Source of the DNA: Noviluteimonas lactosilytica | GTDB taxonomy: Bacteria > Pseudomonadota > Gammaproteobacteria > Xanthomonadales > Xanthomonadaceae | NCBI RefSeq assembly: GCF_020866925.1 | Contig: NZ_JAJGAK010000005.1 | Location: 1-64,000, forward strand | Direction: 5' to 3' | DNA: 64,000 bases | Part shown: positions 16,489-24,789 of the stretch, one piece after another | Layout of the letters: the number at the start of each line of letters is the position of its first letter | How positions within the stretch are numbered: position 1 is the first letter of the stretch | The notes under the pieces: model-generated | What the model was told of the DNA's origin: nothing | What the model saw: only the letters and a program-made list of their open reading frames with translations | Database searches by the model: none | Translations under genes and position numbers: made by a program

Positions 16489-16606
16489 TTCGAACCGGTG
16501 TAATTTCGGTGTAATCATGTCGGAAAAACCGGCGGAATTGCTCCGAACCGTTGCCACATACACCTAAGCAAGAATCTTAAAATGTGCTTGATTCTGCTGC
16601 ATTAGG

Positions 16607-16655
16607 TGGTGGCCGGGGAGGGAATCGAACCCCCGACACGGGGATTTTCAATCCC
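16607..16655. other. attL: 49-bp duplicate of the tRNA-Phe 3' end
   Basis: Identical over 49 bases to 29,773-29,821, the 3' part of the tRNA-Phe gene from the anticodon stem-loop to CCA. Beyond this block the two sites differ (CTGCTC in the tRNA, TGAAAG here), so this copy is only a fragment. The pair defines the ends of an integrated element of about 13.2 kb, with the integrase gene directly inside this end. Confidence 0.92.
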
Positions 16656-16783
16656 TGAAAGCGTCCTGAGCCTGGTCGCGCCATAGAGCCGTGTCCGGCG
16701 CCGTTCGCCGGAAAAAGCCTTATTTTCTCTTGACCGCACGGGGACACAGGGGTACACAGGGACTCAAAGCCGATACATGATCT

Positions 16784-16803
16784 GCCGGACAACGGCCGGA
16801 CAA
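16784..16803. repeat. Inner 20-bp repeat, left end (candidate integrase arm site)
   Basis: GCCGGACAACGGCCGGACAA is two copies of GCCGGACAA separated by 2 bases. The same 20 bases occur at 29,682-29,701, inside the other end of the island. It lies 129 bases inside attL and just upstream of the integrase start. Confidence 0.7.
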
Positions 16804-16818
16804 TTTCGGAATGGGGAT

Positions 16819-18159
16819 ATGGCGAAGGTCCACTTCACGACGAACGCGATCGACGCGCTGCCACCCCCCGCGGGTGTGCACCGCATCGACTACGACGCGA
16901 CGGGCGACATTCCGGGATTCGCGATCCAGACGACTCGCTCCGGGACCAAGACCTTCCTTCTGGTCTACGTCGCGAAGCAGACCGGTCGCGAACGCCGCAT
17001 GGTGCTGGGGAAGTACGGACCGGCCCCGAGCTTGTCGCTCTCGGCCGCACGCAAGGAAGCGAAGCAGAAGCGCGCCCAAGTCGAAATGGGCGGCGATCCA
17101 TGGCTCGATGCGAAGCAGGAGCGCCAACGTGCGGAGGATGCCGCTGCGAGGCGCTCAGCGACGTTGGGCGGACTCCTGCAGGCGTACGCCGACCACCTGA
17201 AGGCCGCGGGCAAGCCAAGCTGGAAGGAGGTCAACGCCGCGGTGAACCGACACGTGATCAAGGGGCGGCCACGGCTCGCGGCGGCGGCGGCCGATGCCAT
17301 CACCGTCGACGACGTCATGCCGCTCTTCCACGACCTCACCAAGGCCGGGAAGCTGCGCGAGGCGGAGAAGCTGCGGGCGTACCTGCGTGCCGCGTACACG
17401 GCTGCCAGGAAGGCGAGAAACGACGCCGGCATGTTCGCCTTCAGCGGCTTCAGGATCGCCGTGAATCCGCTGCAGGATCTGGACGTCACCCGCCCCAAGG
17501 AAGCCGCGGCACGCGCGCACCAGGCGGCGGCAGAGCGGAAGTGGGCGCTGACCGAGGCTCAGCTTGCCGCGTACTGGCGTCGCATCCATGCGGACACATC
17601 GAGCACCGGGGCTGCCCTGCGGTTCCACTTGCTGACCGGTGGTCAACGTGTAGACCAGCTGTCACGCCTCGCCGCGTCCGATTACGACGCCGATCAGAAG
17701 ACAGTCACGCTGCACGACACGAAGGGCCGGCGATCGCACGCATATGCGCACGTCGTACCCCTAATCCCAGACGCTCAGAAGGCGCTCGATGCGATGCGCG
17801 GCGACGCAGGCGACCATCTCTTCACGATCTCCGCGGGCAAGGACGGTGCCGTCTACACGACGGTCCGAGCGGCCATGCGCGCGGTTGCAGACGCGATGCT
17901 TGCGGCGAAGGAGATCGATCGACCGTTTTCGCCAGGCGTGATCCGTAAGACCGTCGAGACGCGTCTTGCCGCGAAGGGCGTGCCCGACGAAGTCCTCGCG
18001 CGTCTCCTCTCACACGGTCTCGGCGGGGTTCAGGCGCGCAACTACAACGCTCACCACTACGACGACGAGAAGCGCCTAGCGCTTCGCAGGCTCCGATCAA
18101 TGCTCGAGCCGAAGGGCAAGGCTAGCAACGTCACCCAATTCCGGAAACGATCCGGATAA
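16819..18159 (+). CDS. Tyrosine-type integrase of the tRNA-Phe island
   Basis: A 446-residue site-specific recombinase. The N-terminal arm-binding domain (FAIQTTRSGTKTFLLVYVA, GKYG, LSLSAARKEAK) is of the P4/DUF4102-like kind, followed by a core-binding SAM-like domain and the catalytic domain. Catalytic residues visible: Arg near 276 in TGGQRVDQLS, Arg near 375 in GVIRKTVET, His near 398 in LLSHGLGG, and the nucleophile Tyr near 413 in NAHHYDDEKR. The ATG at 16819 begins MAKVHFTTNA. It lies 164 bases from attL, as expected for an integrase acting on that site. Confidence 0.93.
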   Translation: MAKVHFTTNAIDALPPPAGVHRIDYDATGDIPGFAIQTTRSGTKTFLLVYVAKQTGRERRMVLGKYGPAPSLSLSAARKEAKQKRAQVEMGGDPWLDAKQERQRAEDAAARRSATLGGLLQAYADHLKAAGKPSWKEVNAAVNRHVIKGRPRLAAAAADAITVDDVMPLFHDLTKAGKLREAEKLRAYLRAAYTAARKARNDAGMFAFSGFRIAVNPLQDLDVTRPKEAAARAHQAAAERKWALTEAQLAAYWRRIHADTSSTGAALRFHLLTGGQRVDQLSRLAASDYDADQKTVTLHDTKGRRSHAYAHVVPLIPDAQKALDAMRGDAGDHLFTISAGKDGAVYTTVRAAMRAVADAMLAAKEIDRPFSPGVIRKTVETRLAAKGVPDEVLARLLSHGLGGVQARNYNAHHYDDEKRLALRRLRSMLEPKGKASNVTQFRKRSG

Positions 18160-18225
18160 AGCGCCGGCCGGGCGTGGGCGACACGTCCCGGCCGACTTCC
18201 ACAACCGTTCCACTGGAGAACGATC

Positions 18226-18477
18226 ATGGCATCCGAAAGTGTAACTTTTGCTCATACCTTCTCGGCCATCCCCGCTGAGGGGATGGACCTGTTCTGCATT
18301 CAAGCCGGTGTCAACGTCGATACGGCCGTTTCAATGGCCCAGTGCCTTGAAGAATGTGTGCGTCGGTTCCTGCACGACTCGATCGTGGGAGGCATGGACG
18401 GGCAGTTGGCTTGGCTGTGCGAATTTGCAATGGAAGCGTCCGAAGCCCTGCGGCATGCCGCGGGCCAAGCGGTCTAA
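18226..18477 (+). CDS. DUF3077 family protein
   Basis: An 83-residue protein with the DUF3077 signature: LFCIQAGVNVDTAVSMAQCL followed by a helix. The family is found in Pseudomonas and relatives, often beside integrases; its role is unknown. It is the first gene after the integrase and has a diverged paralogue right behind it. Confidence 0.75.
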   Translation: MASESVTFAHTFSAIPAEGMDLFCIQAGVNVDTAVSMAQCLEECVRRFLHDSIVGGMDGQLAWLCEFAMEASEALRHAAGQAV

Positions 18478-18496
18478 CCTCTTCTAGGAGATTCGA

Positions 18497-18796
18497 ATGG
18501 CCATTCCAATGCTCACCCGCGACCTTGCGTTCAACGTGCGGCACGTTCAAGGCGGAGAACTTTTCAGCATCAACGCGGGGATCCCAACCGAGGACGCGGA
18601 GCGATTCGCAAGCCACTTGCTCTCGTTTCTCTCAGATCGCGCATGGGAACTTGCGGACGCTGAACCTGCGCGTGAGGAGTTCGCCGTGCACTACTTCCTG
18701 CTCCAGGTCGTCGACGCGATTCGTGAATCTTGTCGTGCGGAGACTCCGCGCGTGGCAATGGCTGATATCCAAGCGTCGATTCGTCAACCGACATGA
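18497..18796 (+). CDS. DUF3077-like protein, paralogue
   Basis: A 99-residue protein whose segment ELFSINAGIPTEDAERFASH aligns with LFCIQAGVNVDTAVSMAQCL of the preceding gene, so the two are tandem paralogues. The longer C-terminus (VAMADIQASIRQPT) is unique. An AGGAG ribosome site precedes the ATG. It overlaps the next gene by 4 bases (ATGA). Confidence 0.65.
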   Translation: MAIPMLTRDLAFNVRHVQGGELFSINAGIPTEDAERFASHLLSFLSDRAWELADAEPAREEFAVHYFLLQVVDAIRESCRAETPRVAMADIQASIRQPT

Positions 18797-19440
18797 CGGC
18801 CAACGCAGGGAAAGGGAACGGGCGCGGTCAGCGGTCGCGCCCTGGTCGACGCGCCGCGCAACTGCCGGAGCAGAAAAGCTTGATGACCGAAGCGCTTCGG
18901 CGCGAGATACAGGATTGGCTTACGAATCGCGAGCAAATGCCGGTGCGTGAGGAGCGGCGCATGGACATGGCGCCAACGGATGACGAGAACCTGTTGAGCT
19001 ACGCGCGCCACGCTCAGGCAGGCAATCTTTGGGCGTCAAACTTCCTGTATCGCCAGCTGATCGGTCAGCTCCTAGGGCTCGGCGAACGAAAAGAGTTAAC
19101 ACCCGTAGCTCGAAGAATTCTCGCGCGCATGCTCCTGCGGGTGCTCAGGGGCCGAGATGTAGAGAAGGCGATGCTGCGCAAGCGCACACGTGGCAACCAG
19201 CGATGGGTTTACATTGACCGCGATTTTGAGATCGATTTCGAGATGCGTTTTCTCGTGGGCGATCCAATCGAGGCGTACGCACCAATCAGGCAAGGGATAT
19301 TTAGCGAACCTGACTTCAGACTGACAGAGTCCGACGCAGCAGCCGAACTTGAGCGCAGCGGAATATTTCCAGGCCTCGATGCGAAGACCATCTTGAACAT
19401 CTACCAACAAATGAAAGTGGATCCGCGGCTTCCCGAGTAA
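18793..19440 (+). CDS. Hypothetical island protein
   Basis: A 215-residue protein with a basic, Gly/Arg-rich N-terminus (about residues 1-22) and a mainly helical body. Two repeated-looking stretches (LTPVARRILARMLLRVLRGR, and the end TILNIYQQMKVDPRLPE) suggest a DNA- or protein-binding helical domain. I do not recognise it. It is translationally coupled to the DUF3077-like gene upstream. Confidence 0.55.
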   Translation: MTANAGKGNGRGQRSRPGRRAAQLPEQKSLMTEALRREIQDWLTNREQMPVREERRMDMAPTDDENLLSYARHAQAGNLWASNFLYRQLIGQLLGLGERKELTPVARRILARMLLRVLRGRDVEKAMLRKRTRGNQRWVYIDRDFEIDFEMRFLVGDPIEAYAPIRQGIFSEPDFRLTESDAAAELERSGIFPGLDAKTILNIYQQMKVDPRLPE

Positions 19441-19506
19441 TACCCGGCTTTAGTCGGGACGGATCAGGCCAGAACATGCTCGGCACCTACCAACGGGTGC
19501 CAAGCC

Positions 19507-19713
19507 ATGCACCAGCAACAGCAACTAGTCCCCAAACTAACGCCCGCCGAATTGGCGCGAGAATTGAACTGCTCGCTCAAGACGCTCGCGCGCTGGCGCC
19601 GCCTTCGAATCGGCCCAGCTTGGGGCAGAAGCGTGGAGGGCGGACGCATCTTCTATCTCGCGGAAGACGTCGAAGCCTATCTGAAGGCCCAGCGCACGGT
19701 ACGTGTGCAATGA
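19507..19713 (+). CDS. AlpA/excisionase-type helix-turn-helix protein
   Basis: A 68-residue protein with a MerR-like winged helix: LTPAELARELNCSLKTLARW is the helix-turn-helix, followed by the wing GGRIFYLAEDVEAYL. Proteins of this type act as excisionases or as activators of integrase (AlpA) on P4-like islands, so it is a good candidate for the directionality factor of this element. It overlaps the next start by 4 bases. Confidence 0.8.
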   Translation: MHQQQQLVPKLTPAELARELNCSLKTLARWRRLRIGPAWGRSVEGGRIFYLAEDVEAYLKAQRTVRVQ

Positions 19714-19946
19714 CGCCCGACACGCTGGCGGCGCGCGCAGCGGCCGCACATGACCCGAGCACCGACGAGATCACCCGTTACCTCCCGGACGGCGATCGGA
19801 CAGCCGCACAGCTTTCGGAGCTCGCGAGGGACGCCACTCCCGACCGTTGCGACCTGATGCTCGTGCAGCTCGAGGGCGCAAGGCAGATCGTGTCCATGCT
19901 TCGCGCCTCACTCATTCGCGGGGAGTGCGGGGATGGCAGCGAATGA
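19710..19946 (+). CDS. Hypothetical small island protein
   Basis: A 78-residue, Asp/Arg-rich, Ala-rich helical protein starting MTPDTLAARAAAAHD. No family recognised. It is tightly packed in the early block: ATGA overlap with the excisionase-type gene upstream and a 14-base overlap with the replication-type gene downstream. Confidence 0.55.
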   Translation: MTPDTLAARAAAAHDPSTDEITRYLPDGDRTAAQLSELARDATPDRCDLMLVQLEGARQIVSMLRASLIRGECGDGSE

Positions 19947-20517
19947 TCGGACACGCATCGTCGCCCGCCATGAACTACTGCGCACGGCCATTGGTGACAA
20001 GCGCCTCTCGCGAGCCGATCTGCGCGTTCTCAGCGCAATCGAGCAACACGCCAACCACAGGGAGGACTTCGCCGCCTGGCCCAGCCTGGAGCGCCTCATG
20101 CGCATGACGAAGCAGGGGAGGCGAACCGTCCTCCGGTCGATCGCGACGCTGCAGAACACCTGCTATGTCGAGATCGAGAAGAACGGCCGATCAAACGTCT
20201 ACGTGCTCAATCTGGAATCCCCGGGACGTGTGCCAGTTTTGGCACCCATTGACGCGAATCAGGTGCCAACTGACGACGCGAAAGGTGCCAAGGGACAGCA
20301 CGAACAAGGTGCCGAATCTGGCACCCCTATAAAGCAACTCGCTCAAAAGCAACCCGTTAAAAGAACACCGCCTGTCCTGACTCCGGAAGAGCAAGAAGCA
20401 AAGCGTCACCAAGAGCGTGAAAGCATCCTGACGGAATACCGAACCTACAGGGACAGTCACCCCAAACACGCCCGACTCATGGAGCGTACTTGGCCGTGGC
20501 TAAGGGAGGCTGCATGA
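19933..20517 (+). CDS. Phage replication-type helix-turn-helix protein
   Basis: A 194-residue protein. The N-terminal part (RLSRADLRVLSAIEQHANHR, WPSLERLMRMTKQGRRTVLR) is the winged-helix that opens many phage O-type replication initiators and RepA-like proteins. The middle is a linker rich in Gln/Lys/Pro, and the C-terminus (ILTEYRTYRDSHPKHARLME) is basic and helical. No helicase or primase domain is present. It may be the element's origin-binding or helicase-loading protein. Confidence 0.65.
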   Translation: MAANDRTRIVARHELLRTAIGDKRLSRADLRVLSAIEQHANHREDFAAWPSLERLMRMTKQGRRTVLRSIATLQNTCYVEIEKNGRSNVYVLNLESPGRVPVLAPIDANQVPTDDAKGAKGQHEQGAESGTPIKQLAQKQPVKRTPPVLTPEEQEAKRHQERESILTEYRTYRDSHPKHARLMERTWPWLREAA

Positions 20518-20702
20518 GTGGCAAGTCGAAGCGCCCCTGCGCGTGCTGTGGGCGCGGCATGGCGATCCATCGAGGCAAGCGCCGTGTATGCAGCGAGACC
20601 TGTGGCCATGAACTCCGACGCCTGCATCGACAGCGTGCGACGGATTCCGACCTGCGCAAGAGCGACAACCGGCGTCGAGCGGCTTTGAGGCATGCGGCCT
20701 AA
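20514..20702 (+). CDS. Small zinc-ribbon protein
   Basis: A 62-residue basic protein with CACCG near residue 10 and VCSETCG near residue 26, giving four Cys in a CxxC...CxxxC arrangement likely to bind zinc. The rest is Arg-rich. It is coupled to the preceding gene by an ATGA overlap. Function unknown; nucleic-acid binding is plausible from the charge. Confidence 0.6.
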   Translation: MSGKSKRPCACCGRGMAIHRGKRRVCSETCGHELRRLHRQRATDSDLRKSDNRRRAALRHAA

Positions 20703-20807
20703 TCGCCGGGGACCCTGGAGAGCCTGCCGGACTGGGGGGAGTTCGAAGCCCAGTGCATTTGGATGCACCACGCGAAAAGTTGTGCTCCACAACAACGGAG
20801 GTGTTTG

Positions 20808-21287
20808 ATGGCTCGTGAGGAATGGTCGGAGAACGCGCTTGCAGATGAACTGCAGATCGATCGGCGGACCTTGGGGAGGCGGCTGGAGGGTTTGCGCCCC
20901 GTTCGCACGAAGCGCCTCAAGAGCCGCGAGGAGCGGTTCTATCGATTGGCTGACGTCCTGCGCCACCTCGGCCGGGTTGCATCTGCATCTGGCGACACAG
21001 AGCGCCCGTTGAAACGCTGGGCCGCAGAGCAACTATTCCCGGCGCTGTTCGCCGGCGACTTCATGCTGGGGGCGATCGGCTACTTCACCTCCGATCTGAA
21101 GTTGACTCGTGCCCAGGCCGTCCGCGCGCATCTCGACCTCTGCCTGATCGCCATGAGTGCCTTGGACGACTTGGCCCGCGAAAAGCTCGAGTTCGCGATT
21201 CCGCAGGGCCTGTTGCGGGACGCCCTTGAAGCCGATTCGGCCGGCGCACTCGATGCCTTCGTCGCGAAGCACTGGGGCGGACCTTGA
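20808..21287 (+). CDS. DUF1441/terminase-small-subunit-like HTH protein
   Basis: A 159-residue protein with an N-terminal helix-turn-helix (ENALADELQIDRRTLGRRLE) followed by RFYRLADVLRHL, the layout of phage Nu1/DUF1441-type small terminase or packaging-site binding proteins. The C-terminal 90 residues are helical. A GGAGGTG ribosome site precedes the ATG at 20808. No large terminase gene lies in the island, so a packaging role, if any, would need a helper phage. Confidence 0.55.
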   Translation: MAREEWSENALADELQIDRRTLGRRLEGLRPVRTKRLKSREERFYRLADVLRHLGRVASASGDTERPLKRWAAEQLFPALFAGDFMLGAIGYFTSDLKLTRAQAVRAHLDLCLIAMSALDDLAREKLEFAIPQGLLRDALEADSAGALDAFVAKHWGGP

Positions 21288-21547
21288 GCCGCCCTGAAGC
21301 CCTCGACGCGGCTGAGGCCCTCGCCGTGCAGTTGCGGGCGGAAGGTCACTGGGTCGGCGATACGCCCCAGTACCGCGTGACACGTCTGACTGCGGCGCGA
21401 GTGCTGCGCGTTTCAGAGGCAACGCTTCGAAACCGCGCGAGCAAGGGTTTGCGGCCGGACTACTACCGCGTAATGGGGCGCGTGTACTACAGCCTGATGG
21501 AACTACTCGACTTCATGGAAACCAGGCCCGACGACATGGCGGCATGA
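21284..21547 (+). CDS. Helix-turn-helix DNA-binding protein
   Basis: An 87-residue protein from a TTG that overlaps the previous stop (TTGA). VTRLTAARVLRVSEATLRNR is a MerR-like helix-turn-helix and RVYYSLMELLDFMETRP is the typical following strand and helix. It resembles the second HTH protein found beside small-terminase-like genes. The coupling implies joint expression with the upstream gene. Confidence 0.6.
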   Translation: MSRPEALDAAEALAVQLRAEGHWVGDTPQYRVTRLTAARVLRVSEATLRNRASKGLRPDYYRVMGRVYYSLMELLDFMETRPDDMAA

Positions 21548-21598
21548 TGTCACGCGATGTCACGACCCCCACTGTGGGACCGGTGTTGAATCGCCGGC

Positions 21599-21790
21599 AT
21601 GAAGATCGTCCTCGAGTTTCCGAAACCCATCGCCGACGCACTGCAGGCAGCTGCACGTCAAAGCGGCGACGAAGTGATCGACATCGTCGTCGAGGCGATT
21701 CGCTCCTCCGAACTGGTGCAGCGTGCACTGGCCGATAGTTACCCGATCGACCTGACCAATCAACTGCTCGCCGAGGTCAAACGTGACTGA
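21599..21790 (+). CDS. Hypothetical small island protein
   Basis: A 63-residue protein, MKIVLEFPKPIADALQAAAR then helices. The short N-terminal strand followed by two helices is reminiscent of ribbon-helix-helix proteins, but the pattern is not decisive. It overlaps the next gene by 8 bases. Confidence 0.5.
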   Translation: MKIVLEFPKPIADALQAAARQSGDEVIDIVVEAIRSSELVQRALADSYPIDLTNQLLAEVKRD

Positions 21791-22166
21791 CGAACGAATC
21801 GAGGTCCCATCCTCACTCCTCAAGCTCGAGCACCTTCGCTCGCGCCACATTCGCTACTTCGCGCAGCGACGCGCGATCAACGAGCGCGTCCAGGACATCC
21901 TGGCTTCGATTCGCGATCTGGAAAGGCGTAACCAAGAGCTGCGCCACGAGGCCCGCCTTCCCAGCCGAGGGCAGAACGCGCCGGGAACCATCTACCCGGA
22001 AGACATGGTCCGCAAGAACGAACGCTCGATCGCTGTCTACCGCGGGCTGCTCGCCATCGCGGAAACCGCTGCCGAAGAAGTCGAGTCGATGATCGAAGAC
22101 GCGCGCCTTTTCGAGAACCTTCGCCGCCACCTACAGGGCGAACTGCATGCGTGGGGTGTCGAATGA
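21783..22166 (+). CDS. Coiled-coil island protein
   Basis: A 127-residue protein from a GTG. Residues 15-60 (LRSRHIRYFAQRRAINERVQ, DILASIRDLERRNQELRHEA) and 75-120 are long charged helices with heptad spacing, so it is probably a coiled coil. No enzyme motif. It overlaps the next gene by ATGA and pairs with that second coiled-coil protein. Confidence 0.55.
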   Translation: MTDERIEVPSSLLKLEHLRSRHIRYFAQRRAINERVQDILASIRDLERRNQELRHEARLPSRGQNAPGTIYPEDMVRKNERSIAVYRGLLAIAETAAEEVESMIEDARLFENLRRHLQGELHAWGVE

Positions 22167-22630
22167 GCACTGACAAGACAAACGCGAAACTGGCCCGCCT
22201 GCGCGAGCAGATCGCCGCGAAGAAGCGGGACCTCGCCGACCTCGACTACGTCAAGGTACCGCGCGAGGAAGCAGCGCGATCCCTCGATGCTTCGATTGAA
22301 ATGTACGCGGCCCGCGGCAGTCTATCCGCTGCATCGTTTGCGGAAGGCCGTGGGCTCAGTGGATATACCGACAGTATCTCGGCCTTCAACCTGCTTTGCT
22401 GGATTGCGCCCGACCTGGTCCGGAAACGCTTCAGCGACGAGCTAGATCGCTTGTACGAGGGCGCTGTTGCGATGGACGCCCACGCTGTTGACCAGAAGCG
22501 CGCGACGCTTGAGCGCGAGTTGTTCGAGCTCGAAGTCGCGGAAGAACGCCTCATCGTCCAGGCAGAAGAAGCCGGCCAACGAATCAACCGACGCGGCGAT
22601 GCCGATCCTCGCGCAGTGCTGGAAGCGTGA
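22163..22630 (+). CDS. Coiled-coil island protein
   Basis: A 155-residue protein. Helical coiled-coil segments at both ends (NAKLARLREQIAAKKRDLAD; RATLERELFELEVAEERLIV) flank a central globular part (GYTDSISAFNLLCWIAPDLV). Start at the ATG at 22163 overlapping the upstream stop. It may form a complex with the preceding coiled-coil protein. No family recognised. Confidence 0.55.
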   Translation: MSTDKTNAKLARLREQIAAKKRDLADLDYVKVPREEAARSLDASIEMYAARGSLSAASFAEGRGLSGYTDSISAFNLLCWIAPDLVRKRFSDELDRLYEGAVAMDAHAVDQKRATLERELFELEVAEERLIVQAEEAGQRINRRGDADPRAVLEA

Positions 22631-22744
22631 GACCCGTGCGGACCAGCCGGCGGTGTCCGCCACTCCCGAACAACACCGGCAGCCGAGGCGCCAGTTCCGC
22701 GGTCTGCGCGTGACTCGGCGACCATCTTTGGAGAGTTGAATTCG

Positions 22745-23605
22745 ATGATCATCAACCCGTACGCCTTCGCAAGCGTCGCGGCCGGCCCTTACCTCGATCA
22801 ACTTGGTGTATTGCCACGTTCCGCGCACGGTCTGCGGAAGCTCATTTCTACCGCGACGAAGTGCATGGATGTACGCAATCGCGGAAGCGGCGCGACGGCA
22901 ACGATCGGTTTCTCGGGTGACTCGATCAATGTGGCCCAAGTGCTCGCCGTGTTCTCCGGCAGCGACTACGTCGACATCACTCGGCTCTACGACCAGGTCG
23001 ATCAAACCAGTGCCGGATACCACTTCGATCAAGCGACCGTTGCCAAACAGCCTTCCATCGTCGTCAGCGGCGCGTTCCAAAACAAGATCAAGTTCAGTGG
23101 CAGCCAGTTTATGGGCACTGCAAACGTAATGCCGTTCGGCACGCCGCATTGGTCCATCTACTCGCGCAAGAAATTCGACGCTCAAGCAACACGCGTGTTC
23201 ATCGAGCAATCGCTGAACGCCTCAGGCTCGAACCCTCAGGCCGCATTTCTCTATTCGGCAGCCCTCAATCGCCTTTATCCGTACTGCCAGAATGCAGCGG
23301 GAGCGCACCGATCAGGGTGGGTGGACTGCTTCAACACGGTGGTCCAACACACGTTTCGATTCAACCGCGCCATCGTGGGCGCCGGCGAATTCGTGTCGCG
23401 ACAAAATGGCGCGGCCCAACTAATCAACGGCTTCGGCGGCACTACTGAGCAAACCGGTAATTTCAACGCCAACACCGTCTACCTGGGAGGTCGCGGGGAC
23501 GGTTCCATTGGCGCGGTCATGGATCTGGACAACCTCGCGCAATACGACGTCGATACGTCAGCCTACGATTCACTTATCGAGGCGATCATCGGAGTCGCAC
23601 CATAG
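22745..23605 (+). CDS. Lectin-fold phage structural-type protein
   Basis: A 286-residue protein. The pattern SAHGLRKLISTATKCMDVRN, then a ...DYVDITRLYDQ segment and a later beta-sandwich, is that of the arabinofuranosidase-B-like/LamG-like modules often found in phage tail or minor structural proteins. The start MIINPYAF is also typical of these phage proteins. No glycosidase active site can be asserted. It is the last gene of the rightward cluster and is followed by a terminator, so it may encode a surface or adsorption factor of the element or its former phage. Confidence 0.65.
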   Translation: MIINPYAFASVAAGPYLDQLGVLPRSAHGLRKLISTATKCMDVRNRGSGATATIGFSGDSINVAQVLAVFSGSDYVDITRLYDQVDQTSAGYHFDQATVAKQPSIVVSGAFQNKIKFSGSQFMGTANVMPFGTPHWSIYSRKKFDAQATRVFIEQSLNASGSNPQAAFLYSAALNRLYPYCQNAAGAHRSGWVDCFNTVVQHTFRFNRAIVGAGEFVSRQNGAAQLINGFGGTTEQTGNFNANTVYLGGRGDGSIGAVMDLDNLAQYDVDTSAYDSLIEAIIGVAP

Positions 23606-23696
23606 GACAGCGACTTCGGTACAGAGGCCGGTCCTTGGCAAATCGCGGACACTCCCACGGCGGATGCCTCCGCAGCCACTGTGCGCTGCACTTAAA

Positions 23697-23722
23697 CGAA
23701 ACCCCGCCGATGCGGGGTTTCG
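23697..23722 (+). terminator. Intrinsic terminator of the rightward island cluster
   Basis: CGAAACCCCGCCGATGCGGG followed by GTTTCG: a perfect 10-11-bp stem 92 bases beyond the structural-type gene. Its style matches the hairpins at 11,654 and 24,649. Confidence 0.7.
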
Positions 23723-23886
23723 TCTTCCAAGGCGGTGCGGCGTGTAACTGGGGGGAAACAGTCTGGGCACCTGCCTGCTGGCTTCGGTCGCCTCACGGCG
23801 TGCGTCGATGGCCTCGGGGGGAGAGCCATTCCAGCACCTGTGGCAACGCGCACTCCTTCTGGCACCGGCCACGTAGCGTGGCGCAA

Positions 23887-24063
23887 CTAGGTTTTCGGCG
23901 GTTGTTGAGGCTTGGGAACAAGGTCCCGCTCATCGAGGCGCGCGCCGCAGGTTAGGCATTCCAAAAACGGGCCGCGATCTTGGCCCCGGTACATCCGGAA
24001 CCCAGCGCCACCACAGCGTGGGCAGGACAGTTTGAGGTATTTCGAGGCGTCGATCTCGCTCAT
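23887..24063 (-). CDS. Small zinc-ribbon protein
   Basis: A 58-residue protein with CPRCG near residue 13 and CLTCG near residue 36, a four-Cys zinc ribbon. The ATG at 24063 (MSEIDASKYLKL) was preferred over an upstream extension. A paralogue with the same layout is next on the same strand, and a third broken copy lies at about 24.9 kb. Confidence 0.65.
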   Translation of the reverse strand: MSEIDASKYLKLSCPRCGGAGFRMYRGQDRGPFLECLTCGARLDERDLVPKPQQPPKT

Positions 24064-24113
24064 GTCCGAACGCGTGCATGGCGGGCCAACATAGCGCACC
24101 GGGCTCTTAAACG

Positions 24114-24305
24114 TCAGGCTGGGTCAAGAGGCCGATCGTCTGGTTTTGCGGAACTGACTAGCTGCGCGTGCTCCAAAAGCGCGCCACATCGCAGGCATTC
24201 AACGATGCCGGTCAGCTTCTCGCCCCCGCCTTTCACTGGCAGGGTAAAGATTGTGCCTCCGCACTTGGGACATGCGAGCCGTGCTTCGGGCGGGAGACGA
24301 TCCAC
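24114..24305 (-). CDS. Small zinc-ribbon protein, paralogue
   Basis: A 63-residue protein from a GTG, with CPKCGG at about residue 12 and CLRCG near residue 37 followed by ALLEHAQLV. The layout matches the gene at 23,887 (CPRCG...CLTCGARLDERDLV), so the two are paralogues. Function unknown. Confidence 0.6.
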   Translation of the reverse strand: MDRLPPEARLACPKCGGTIFTLPVKGGGEKLTGIVECLRCGALLEHAQLVSSAKPDDRPLDPA

Positions 24306-24432
24306 AGCGCGATGCTGCGCCGTTTGCTGCCACGTGTCATCCTGCCCATCGTTGCTGAGCTTCTCATCCTACGGGATTTGACGCTTGCCCCCGATGTCCA
24401 GGCGTAAGGTGCCGTCTCAGGAAGGAGGCGTT

Positions 24433-24633
24433 ATGGAAGAAGACGGCCAAGACTGCGCCGAAACCCAGAGCGCTGAGGAATCTGCCTTTATCCGGTCACT
24501 CCACGCCGTGTGGATGGGGCAGCCGTGGGAAGGCGTCGAACCCTTCGCTAGACGCGCGTGGCAGCAGTTGGAGACCGGTCGGAGCTGGGAGGAACTGCGC
24601 GATCGAATTCGCAGAACTTGGGTGGTTGGGTAG
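24433..24633 (+). CDS. Trp-motif small protein D (W-x10-W family)
   Basis: A 66-residue protein, the clearest island member of the family: W-EGVEPFARRA-W, 8 residues, W-EELRDRIRRT-W. The N-terminus is acidic (MEEDGQDCAETQSAEES) and is followed by the helix AFIRSLHAVW. A strong GAAGGAGG site precedes the ATG, which supports real translation. A terminator follows 16 bases after the stop, so it forms its own transcription unit. Confidence 0.75.
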   Translation: MEEDGQDCAETQSAEESAFIRSLHAVWMGQPWEGVEPFARRAWQQLETGRSWEELRDRIRRTWVVG

Positions 24634-24648
24634 CACCTTTCGCCAAAG

Positions 24649-24674
24649 CGAAACCCCGCCAAAGCGGGGCTTCG
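24649..24674 (+). terminator. Intrinsic terminator after Trp-motif gene D
   Basis: CGAAACCCCGCCAAAGCGGG followed by GCTTCG forms a stem of about 10 bp. It immediately follows the stop codon of gene D, in the correct orientation. Confidence 0.6.
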
Positions 24675-24789
24675 AGGATCGGCGCGAACGTTCTTCGGGG
24701 AGGATTCGCGCAGCGCTGGCGTCGCCATTACCGCGGACTCGTCGAGCCCCTGTGGAGCCCGTAGCCAGTAGATCCCGCGGAGATTCTGC

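Larger units (their letters stand above)
15765..16606. other. Gene-poor stretch between accessory genes and the island
   Basis: About 840 bases without a supported gene. A leftward open frame runs through 15,850-16,040 with a plausible peptide (MTICIKDVNRQRLAKAIFEG) but no clear ribosome site or family. The stretch also holds an imperfect 67-base repeat pair and a GC hairpin at 16,470. It would be the native downstream flank of tRNA-Phe before integration. Confidence 0.45.
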